Made by a program: the position numbers and the translations under genes
Assembly (NCBI RefSeq): GCF_900109645.1
Contig: NZ_FOBG01000001.1
Location: 3,206,262 to 3,270,261, forward strand
Direction of reading: 5' to 3'
Source: Duganella sp. CF402
GTDB taxonomy: Bacteria > Pseudomonadota > Gammaproteobacteria > Burkholderiales > Burkholderiaceae_D
Length of the DNA: 64,000 nucleotides
Shown here: one piece after another, positions 56,122-64,000 of the stretch
How positions within the stretch are numbered: position 1 is the first letter of the stretch
How the letters are laid out: the number at the start of each line of letters is the position of its first letter
The notes under the pieces: model-generated
What the model was told of the DNA's origin: nothing
Database searches by the model: none
Seen by the model: only the letters and a program-made list of their open reading frames with translations

Positions 56122-57224
56122 ACCAGCGCGATACGTTTCTGCTCGCGCGCCGAGCGATACACCGCCTCGATGATGCGGATATCGCGCAAGCCCTCTTCGC
56201 CCGCCACGATCGGCTCCTTGTTGTTGATGATGCACAGCGACAGGTGGTCGAGCTGGCCGGCCCACTGGGTGGCGCCCGGTCCCGGCGGCGGCGTCACCGG
56301 ATTGCTGCGGTCCTGGCCGACCCATAGCTTGTTGCCGTCGTAGCGCGTGCCCGGCTCCATATCGATGCGGCCCTTGTCGCCCACCAGCAGCACGTGGTTC
56401 TGGTTGGCGCTGTACATCGACATGCAGGAGCCGATTACGCCGGACGGGAATTCCAGCTGGAACTCGATCATGTCTTCCACTTCGCGGAAGCGCGGGTCGT
56501 TGCGGTCGGTGGTTTCCTTGGCGTAGACCGCGATCGGCTCCTCGCCCGTCATGTAACGTGCTGCGTTCAGCGCGTAAATGCCGATATCCATCAGCGAACC
56601 GCCGCCGGACAGGGCTTTCTTCAGACGCCAGGCATTCGGGTTGCCGGCCGTGAAGCCATGCTCAGAGCGGAAATAGCGCAGCTTGCCGATCGCGCCGGAA
56701 CGCGCCAGGCGCACCGCTTCCAGGTTGTAGGCTTCAAAGTGGCAGCGGTAGCCGATCATCAGCTTCTTGCCGGCCTTTTTGCAGGCGGCAATCATGGCTT
56801 CGCACTCGGCCGACGACACCGCCATCGGCTTCTCGCACATCACGTGCTTGCCGGCGGCGGCGGCGCGGATGGTGTACTCGGCGTGCATCGACACCGGCAG
56901 GCAGACGTAGACGATATCGATGTCCGGATTGTCCTTGATGCTGTCGAAATTCTGGTAATTGTAGATGCTGCGCTCCGGCACGCCGTACTCGGCGGCCACG
57001 CGCTTGGCTTTGACCGGATCGCCGCTGACCAGCGCCACCAACTTGCTGTGCTGGCAATTCTTAAACTGCGGAATGATCACGCCCAGGCCATACACGCCCA
57101 GCCCGACAATCGCATAGCCCAGCTTGCGCCCCGGCGTGGCGGCCCTCGCCGGCAAGCCCACCGCCGCCATTGTGATAGCGCTACCAGTGGCAATTGCCAG
57201 ATCCCGTCGATTTTTATTGATCAT
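56118..57224 (-). CDS. Gfo/Idh/MocA oxidoreductase with Tat-type signal
   Basis: A 368-residue NAD(P)-dependent oxidoreductase resembling glucose-fructose oxidoreductase. The start, NRRDLAIATGSAITMAAVGLPARA, is a twin-arginine-type export signal, consistent with loading NADP in the cytosol before export. The Rossmann fold shows GLGVYGLGV, VCLPVSMHAEY, then CEKPMA; the catalytic region GGGSLMDIGIYALNAAR follows. A strong AGGAGACAGG site precedes the ATG. It probably oxidises or interconverts sugars in the periplasm; the substrate is unknown. Confidence 0.87.
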   Translation of the reverse strand: MINKNRRDLAIATGSAITMAAVGLPARAATPGRKLGYAIVGLGVYGLGVIIPQFKNCQHSKLVALVSGDPVKAKRVAAEYGVPERSIYNYQNFDSIKDNPDIDIVYVCLPVSMHAEYTIRAAAAGKHVMCEKPMAVSSAECEAMIAACKKAGKKLMIGYRCHFEAYNLEAVRLARSGAIGKLRYFRSEHGFTAGNPNAWRLKKALSGGGSLMDIGIYALNAARYMTGEEPIAVYAKETTDRNDPRFREVEDMIEFQLEFPSGVIGSCMSMYSANQNHVLLVGDKGRIDMEPGTRYDGNKLWVGQDRSNPVTPPPGPGATQWAGQLDHLSLCIINNKEPIVAGEEGLRDIRIIEAVYRSAREQKRIALV

Positions 57225-57312
57225 TCCTGTCTCCTTTGGTTTGTCATGCTAATACCGGCAATTTTAATGTATCTGCAAACAAAAAACCGCGACGCGCAAT
57301 CAGAATGATGAA

Positions 57313-58059
57313 TCAATGCGCAGGCTTGGCCTGCCAGTCACGCCGCAAGGCGTCCTGCTCGCCTTGTGCATCGAGCGCCTGGCCGGCGATCCGGGCATCG
57401 ATCGCGTCGAGCACCGCTGGCGGCATGGCGCTGCCGGCCTGCCGGTATTCGCCTGTGGTGGCACTCGCCGCCTCGGCGATCACCGGCACCTGCCAGGCAT
57501 TGCCGTTGCGGCAGGCCAGGCCGGCCGTGTCGTTCATGATGAAGCTGCGGCACAACGAACCATCCTTGGCGGCAAAGCTGACGCCGATGCGCACCGCGCC
57601 TTCGCTGGCTGCCGGTTGCTGCGACAGCGCCGTCGCCAGCGCCCCCTGGGCCACCAGCTTGCCACCTGCGCCTTGCGCCACCGTCAAGGCCGCATCGCCA
57701 CCGGCACCGTCTGCCATGCTGCCAACCAGGACGCCGACCGCCAGCGTGGCCGCGATCGCGCCCCACTCCGGCCACGACCAGCGGCGCGGCGGCGCCGCAA
57801 CCCGCTCCGTGCGCGCGGCGCGCGCCGCATTCAAATCGGCTACCTTGCCCGGCAAAGCCGCCGCCGTCAGCGCCGGCGGCACCGGTTCATCGAGGACGGG
57901 GGCGAACGCCGCAAACACATCCGAGCGCAAGGCCTGATGCTCTGCCACACGTTCGGCCAGCGCCGGATCGGCATCGACGGCGCGTTCGATCTCGGCGCGC
58001 TCGGCGTCGTCCAGCTCGCCGTCGGCGTAGGCCATCAGGGTTTCATCGGAAAATTTCAT
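57313..58059 (-). CDS. Anti-sigma factor (transmembrane)
   Basis: A 248-residue protein: cytosolic N-terminal anti-sigma domain (MKFSDETLMAYADGELDDAER), one membrane helix (WGAIAATLAVGVLVGSMA, ~residues 98-115), and a periplasmic C-terminal domain with two cysteines (LCRSF and LACRNG). The ATG at 58059 overlaps the sigma-factor stop by one base (TGATG), indicating coupled translation. It should hold the ECF sigma at the membrane until an envelope signal arrives. Confidence 0.9.
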   Translation of the reverse strand: MKFSDETLMAYADGELDDAERAEIERAVDADPALAERVAEHQALRSDVFAAFAPVLDEPVPPALTAAALPGKVADLNAARAARTERVAAPPRRWSWPEWGAIAATLAVGVLVGSMADGAGGDAALTVAQGAGGKLVAQGALATALSQQPAASEGAVRIGVSFAAKDGSLCRSFIMNDTAGLACRNGNAWQVPVIAEAASATTGEYRQAGSAMPPAVLDAIDARIAGQALDAQGEQDALRRDWQAKPAH

Positions 58060-58544
58060 CACACCTTCCTTGCTTGATCGGATAACAGTTCCTGCAGCGC
58101 CGTACGGGCCCGCACCAGGCGGCTGGTCAACGTGCCGATGGGAATCTCCAGCACTCCGGCAGCCTCCTTGTAAGGCAAGCCGTCGACCAGCACCAGCGCC
58201 ACCACCATGCGATGCTCGTCCGACAGGCGGCTGACCGCCTGCTGGATCGCCATGCGCTGCTGGTGTGCCTCGGCGAAATCATCGCCCACATGCTCACCCG
58301 CTTCCTCCGGCGCGAACACCGCGTCGCGCCGCATGCGCGAACGCACCTCGTCTATCCACGCATTCTTCATGATGCGGAACAGCCAGCTGTCCAGCCGTGT
58401 GCCCGGCTGCCATTGCTCGCTACGTTCCAGGCCCCGCTCCACTGCGATCTGCACCAGGTCGTCCGCATCCTCACGGTTGTACGTGATGGTGCGGGCGAAG
58501 CGGCGCAGGCGCGGCAGCAAGGCGGCTATCTCTTGTTGGATCAT
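58059..58544 (-). CDS. ECF-family RNA polymerase sigma factor
   Basis: A 161-residue sigma factor with only regions 2 and 4. Region 2 runs from LPRLRRFARTITYNREDADDLVQ to WLFRIMKNAWIDEVR; region 4 is GLPYKEAAGVLEIPIGTLTSRLVRARTAL. It is followed directly by its anti-sigma gene and is divergent from a secreted S8 protease gene, a likely target. The intergenic region carries a symmetric promoter candidate. Confidence 0.95.
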   Translation of the reverse strand: MIQQEIAALLPRLRRFARTITYNREDADDLVQIAVERGLERSEQWQPGTRLDSWLFRIMKNAWIDEVRSRMRRDAVFAPEEAGEHVGDDFAEAHQQRMAIQQAVSRLSDEHRMVVALVLVDGLPYKEAAGVLEIPIGTLTSRLVRARTALQELLSDQARKV

Positions 58545-58556
58545 GGTTATCCAGTA

Positions 58557-58596
58557 AACGACACAGCGAGGGATTTTAATCCCTGTCCCAAACGTT
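58557..58596. promoter_or_regulatory. Symmetric divergent ECF-type promoter candidate
   Basis: GGGATT (58570-58575) and its reverse complement AATCCC (58578-58583) lie head to head. Each is followed, after exactly 17 bases on its own strand, by CGTT (58593-58596 plus; 58560-58557 minus). GGxxx-N16/17-CGTT spacing is typical of ECF promoters, though GGGATT lacks the common AAC core. It would drive the sigma operon and the S8 protease operon from overlapping -35 elements. Confidence 0.5.
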
Positions 58597-58633
58597 TATT
58601 CGTCATACAGTCTCTTGCTTATACTATCTCATC

Positions 58634-59911
58634 ATGCCGATACGATCGTTACTTGTTGCCACCATCTGCCTGCTGGGCACCGCCGACGCCAGCGCCCAGC
58701 TGCGCCTGCCAAATCTGCCGCTACCGCAACTGCCGCTCAATACGCCGCTGCTGCGCGATACCGGCCGGCTGCTGGACCGCACCGACGTTGGCAACCTGGT
58801 CACCTCGCGTCTGGAACAGGTCGCCGGTCTGCTACGCCAGCACCGCGATCTGCTGGAAGCCGATCCACGCGGCGAAGCTGTGGTGCGGCATGAAATACTG
58901 GCGTGGTCGCCCAGCGAGGCGGGTCTGGCCGCCGCCCGTGCCGCCGGGCTGGTCATCGTCGACGCGCAAGCGGGAGCCTCCACCGTGGTAATGCGCGTAC
59001 CCGGCCAGCTGGATACCGCCGCCATGCTGGCACGCTTGCGCGAGCTGGATCCAGATGGCGTCTACGACTTCAACCATATCTATACGGGCAGCGCTGCGCA
59101 GCCGGCGGAGCAGCCAGCCGGTGGCGCGCAGGCCTTGCCGCACGCGGCCAACGCCCTCAAGGTCGGGCTGGTCGACAGCGGCATCGCGCGCGAACATGAA
59201 GTTTTTGAACGTGCCCGCATCCTGCCGTGGGGCTGCGACGGCAAGGATCATCCCAGCGCCCACGGCACGGCGGTGGCCGCGTTGATGGTCGGGCGCTCCG
59301 ATCGTTTTCGCGGCGTGGCGCCGCAAGCAGCCTTGTATGCGGCGGACATTTATTGCGACAGCGCGACCGGCGGTTCGGCCTCACGCATCGCGGCGGCGCT
59401 GGACTGGCTGGCGCGGGAACAGGTGGCGGTAATCAATCTGAGCCTGGTGGGACCGCCCAACCAGATCCTCGAGCGGGTGGTGGCCGGCATGATCAAGCGC
59501 GGGCACCTGCTGGTCGCGGCGGTCGGCAACGATGGCCCGGCGGCGGCGCCGCTGTATCCGGCCAGCTATCCGGGCGTGGTGGGCGTCAGCGGTGTCGACA
59601 AGCGCGGCCAGCCGCTGCCGGAAGCGGCGCGCGGGCCGCAAGTGATGTTTGCGGCGCCGGGCAATCAAATGGTCAGTGCCGCCATCGGCAGCCAGCCATA
59701 CCGCACCGTGCGCGGCACCTCGTTCGCGTCGCCTATCGTGGCGGCATTGCTGGCCGATGGCTTGCGCCAGCCCTCGCCTGCCGGCGCCGCGCAGGCGCTG
59801 GCCACAGCAATGAAAAGCGCAGCCGGCAACGCGTCCGGCGTGCCAAATCCCGAGGTCGGCTATGGCGTGCTGGGTGCGGCGCATCGCGTCGATCCGTCGG
59901 CCTTCCGATAA
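58634..59911 (+). CDS. Exported S8 (subtilisin-like) serine protease
   Basis: A 425-residue protein with a signal peptide (SLLVATICLLGTADASA), an N-terminal region of about 150 residues that may be a propeptide, and a subtilase domain. The catalytic triad is intact: D181 (GLVDSGIA), H210 (SAHGTAVAAL), S363 (GTSFASPIVAAL); the oxyanion Asn lies in AAVGNDGP. It is divergent from the ECF sigma/anti-sigma operon, suggesting stress-induced expression. It is followed by a small exported low-complexity protein. Confidence 0.93.
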   Translation: MPIRSLLVATICLLGTADASAQLRLPNLPLPQLPLNTPLLRDTGRLLDRTDVGNLVTSRLEQVAGLLRQHRDLLEADPRGEAVVRHEILAWSPSEAGLAAARAAGLVIVDAQAGASTVVMRVPGQLDTAAMLARLRELDPDGVYDFNHIYTGSAAQPAEQPAGGAQALPHAANALKVGLVDSGIAREHEVFERARILPWGCDGKDHPSAHGTAVAALMVGRSDRFRGVAPQAALYAADIYCDSATGGSASRIAAALDWLAREQVAVINLSLVGPPNQILERVVAGMIKRGHLLVAAVGNDGPAAAPLYPASYPGVVGVSGVDKRGQPLPEAARGPQVMFAAPGNQMVSAAIGSQPYRTVRGTSFASPIVAALLADGLRQPSPAGAAQALATAMKSAAGNASGVPNPEVGYGVLGAAHRVDPSAFR

Positions 59912-60011
59912 TTTTTAAAAAATTTTCAGGGCCGTGGATTAAACCGTTGAGCCCAGGCGTTTTCCTTGTAAGCGCTGCAGATGGTCTGCGGCGGACATTG
60001 AGGAGAACATC

Positions 60012-60686
60012 ATGAAAAACGTCACCATCGCCAAACAATTGCTGATCGCCCTGTCCATCGGTGTAGCCTGCTCGGCCCACGCCCAATTGCTGGGGCGCGG
60101 CGGCCCGGTTGGCGGCATGATCGGCGGCGCCGGCAACTTCGGCGGACAACTGAGCGGCATGGGCAACATCGGCGGCAACGGCGCACTGCTGGACCGCAGC
60201 CGCTCCGCCAGCAACCTGATCAACACCGACGAACTGCGCCCCAATCGCAACGCTGACAAGGCAAACAGCAACGCCCAGTCCGTCACGCCGACGCCGGCGC
60301 CTAAGCAAAATGGCCTGCTGAGCGGCGTCACGGGCAGTGGTAGCGGCAGCGGCAACGCCCAGGCCTCGGCCGGCGCTGATAGCGGCGATATCAGCCAGGT
60401 AGCAGGCAGCGCCCTGCAAGGCGCACGCAGCAGTGCGGCCCCGGTCCGCGATGGCGCCCAAGCCCAGGTGGATAACACCCGCAGCTATGCCCAGTCGAGC
60501 ATGGCAAACGCATCCGGCGCCGCCAAGGGCAGCAAACAGGCTGCCACCAGCGGCGCGCGCAGCACCACAGAGGCGGCAACCGCGCTGCAGCCGGCGGTCA
60601 ATGCCAGCGGTTCGGCATCGGGCAACGGTTCAGCCAATGGCGCCGCCAAGGGTACGGCGACCGGCAACAGCTCGCAGCCAATCTGA
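60012..60686 (+). CDS. Exported Gly/Ala/Ser/Asn-rich low-complexity protein
   Basis: A 224-residue protein with a signal peptide (LLIALSIGVACSAHA) and an almost entirely low-complexity mature part: a Gly-rich start (GRGGPVGGMIGGAGNFGG), then Ala/Ser/Gly/Asn-rich sequence. No domain is recognised. A GAGGAG site precedes the ATG, 100 bases after the S8 protease. It could be a matrix or adhesive protein, or a protease substrate; both are guesses from position. Confidence 0.75.
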   Translation: MKNVTIAKQLLIALSIGVACSAHAQLLGRGGPVGGMIGGAGNFGGQLSGMGNIGGNGALLDRSRSASNLINTDELRPNRNADKANSNAQSVTPTPAPKQNGLLSGVTGSGSGSGNAQASAGADSGDISQVAGSALQGARSSAAPVRDGAQAQVDNTRSYAQSSMANASGAAKGSKQAATSGARSTTEAATALQPAVNASGSASGNGSANGAAKGTATGNSSQPI

Positions 60687-60705
60687 ACAGCTCTCGGCCA
60701 AGCAA

Positions 60706-60738
60706 CAAAAAAGGACTTAGGTTTTCACCTAAGTCCTT
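60706..60738. terminator. Strong terminator downstream of the tRNA/rpoD unit
   Basis: Perfect 12-base stem AAGGACTTAGGT/ACCTAAGTCCTT with loop TTTC. On the minus strand it is followed by a T-rich run, so it mainly ends the rpoD-tRNA transcript; it may also end the plus-strand gene. Confidence 0.85.
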
Positions 60739-60747
60739 GATTTGTAT

Positions 60748-60826
60748 TGGTAGGCCCTCGCGGAGTCGAACCGCGCACCAAAGGATTATGAGTCCTCTGC
60801 TCTAACCAAGCATGAGCTAAGGGCCC
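60748..60826 (-). tRNA. tRNA with CAT anticodon (probably tRNA-Ile2, lysidine-modified; possibly Met)
   Basis: A full cloverleaf with encoded CCA. Acceptor GGGCCCT/AGGGCCT, D stem GCTC/GAGC, anticodon arm GAGGA-CTCATAA-TCCTT (anticodon CAT), T arm CGCGG-TTCGACT-CCGCG. The GGGCCCTTAGCTC start and anticodon arm resemble E. coli tRNA-Ile2, read as AUA after TilS modification, rather than elongator Met. Pair 1-72 is G-U. It lies 44 bases after rpoD on the same strand. Confidence 0.85.
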
Positions 60827-60870
60827 GAAGAACACGGGAGCATATAGGCTCCCCCTACCCCAGTCAAGCC

Positions 60871-63114
<2,244 letters not shown>

Positions 63115-63546
63115 AGGCGCTTTCGATTACGGATAAAGTTTCGATCCCTCGGGGATCACTACGTCTTCGAACTTGCCGACTACACAAGTCCGACAATACT
63201 ACGACTTACTTATACCTAGGTCAGGCCGACCAAGCCTACAGCGAATTCGAAAGAATTCTACTGCATCAGACACGTGCGTGGGGGCAAGAAACCGTGACTC
63301 GGTTAGGAAGCAAACAGACTCGTTGCTTAACCAAAGCTGGCCCTGGCCGCCGACACCCGTCCATCCGCGTCGATCAAGAGCCTAACTCACTGAAAACAAA
63401 CACACTCTGAACAGAAAAACGATGCCAAAAATTACAACACTTAGCGTTTTATTATAGCACGTCACTTTTCAATTTCCAGAGGGAAGACCGGCGCCTCTCC
63501 CTCTGGAATAGTGACAGAAACATTACGTCACAAACCCGCGACAACT
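63115..63546 (-). promoter_or_regulatory. dnaG-rpoD intergenic region with extended -10 promoter
   Basis: A 432-base gap. On the minus strand TGCTATAAT (63459-63451) is an extended -10 element about 340 bases before the rpoD start, which would give a long untranslated leader. The remainder (63115-63440) shows no gene I can support on either strand. Confidence 0.55.
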
Positions 63547-64000
63547 TTAGCGGTTCGGCAACTCCGTCTGCGCCTCGCGCAACAGCTGATCTTGCTGCGC
63601 CGTCAACTCACGGTAGCGCACACCGATCTCGTCCGAGGTCAGGCCCGAAGCGAACAACTGGCTCAACTCCTGCTTGAGCGCATCGGTCTTGACCTGGCGG
63701 ATCGCCGCCCGCAGCACCAGCCGCTCGGTATCGCGCTCGGACTCCGGTTCCTTGACGATTTCGCTGATGATGCCGTCGTACTCGTCACCCTGCGACTTCA
63801 AATGCTGCGCAAATGCTGCGAAAGTGCCGCTTTCACCCAGCATCTGCGCCGAAGCGACCAGCTGCGCCAGACGCTCGGCGGCTTCGGCGCCGAAGAACTG
63901 GAACGCCGCCAGCGCAGACGCGTCGACTTCCAGCGCCAGCGCCGGGTGCGCCACCAGCAGGCGCACGATCTGCAATTCCAGCCCTTTCGGCTGCGGCCGG
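63547..64000 (-). CDS. dnaG: DNA primase DnaG (C-terminal part, cut by window end)
   Basis: The frame is open through the window edge; only the last ~150 residues are present. They form the helical C-terminal domain that binds DnaB helicase (from RPQPKGLELQIVRLLVAHP to the end RELTAQQDQLLREAQTEL). Order dnaG then rpoD matches the conserved proteobacterial macromolecular-synthesis operon. No terminator hairpin is obvious before the rpoD promoter. Confidence 0.9.
   Translation of the reverse strand, partial: RPQPKGLELQIVRLLVAHPALALEVDASALAAFQFFGAEAAERLAQLVASAQMLGESGTFAAFAQHLKSQGDEYDGIISEIVKEPESERDTERLVLRAAIRQVKTDALKQELSQLFASGLTSDEIGVRYRELTAQQDQLLREAQTELPNR

Overview
The window looks like a chromosomal segment of a high-GC betaproteobacterium, most likely of the Oxalobacteraceae (Massilia/Duganella-like). 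This placement is inferred from the gene content and protein style: a type I-secreted DUF4214 protein, an acidic-insert RpoD downstream of DnaG, TrhO, DnaE and a three-domain polysaccharide glycosyltransferase. No similarity search was run. Genes are densely packed, many with ATGA start/stop overlaps.

Layout. 1-1778: the end of a glycosyltransferase operon, closed by a long palindrome (1789-1876). 1881-4098: a MASE1 sensor kinase and FixJ-type regulator. 4331-9111: a VirK/YbjX-family protein, a small conserved protein and dnaE. 9181-9845: a lower-GC island with a colicin D-like immunity gene and the broken end of its toxin. 9963-10853: trhO. 10944-19214: a complete type I secretion system (TolC, HlyD, ABC) and its probable substrate, a 1164-residue surface-layer-like protein. 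19556-24993: a FecR-domain protein, divergent from a CHASE2 adenylate cyclase, a TPR/beta-barrel protein and a Crp-type regulator. 25118-34946: an ABC-exported polysaccharide operon (Wzm, Wzt with a C-terminal sugar-binding domain, coiled-coil methyltransferase, three-domain glycosyltransferase, AlgX/AlgJ-like and MBOAT O-acetylation proteins). 34927-37980: a GtrA/GtrB/GT-C-like decoration module. 38062-39804: a radical SAM protein. 39860-41338: an RhlE-type helicase. 41488-51679: a propeller-GGDEF protein, a 53-residue cysteine-rich protein, a chemotaxis receptor, a TonB-dependent receptor and a GGDEF-EAL protein. 51754-53337: divergent argO/argP. 53306-57224: a lysoplasmalogenase-like protein, a DOT1-like methyltransferase, DUF5710 and coiled-coil proteins, and a Tat-exported oxidoreductase. 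57313-60686: an ECF sigma/anti-sigma pair divergent from a secreted S8 protease and a low-complexity exported protein. 60748-64000: a CAT-anticodon tRNA, rpoD and the 3' end of dnaG.

How the genes may work together. The strongest system-level signal is a local cAMP circuit. Near-perfect TGTGA-N6-TCACA boxes lie upstream of the secretion ABC gene, the secreted surface protein and the FecR gene. Each is about 28-32 bases from a plausible -10 element, the spacing of class II CRP activation. The same locus encodes an adenylate cyclase with an extracytoplasmic CHASE2 sensor and a Crp-type protein that keeps the TGTGA-reading RETVxR helix. The polysaccharide region that follows appears to make, cap, export and O-acetylate a surface glycan. 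Other points are a ribosome-site-sequestering hairpin in the chemotaxis receptor leader, a symmetric divergent promoter candidate at the ECF sigma/S8 protease locus, and a colicin D toxin remnant beside an apparently intact immunity gene.
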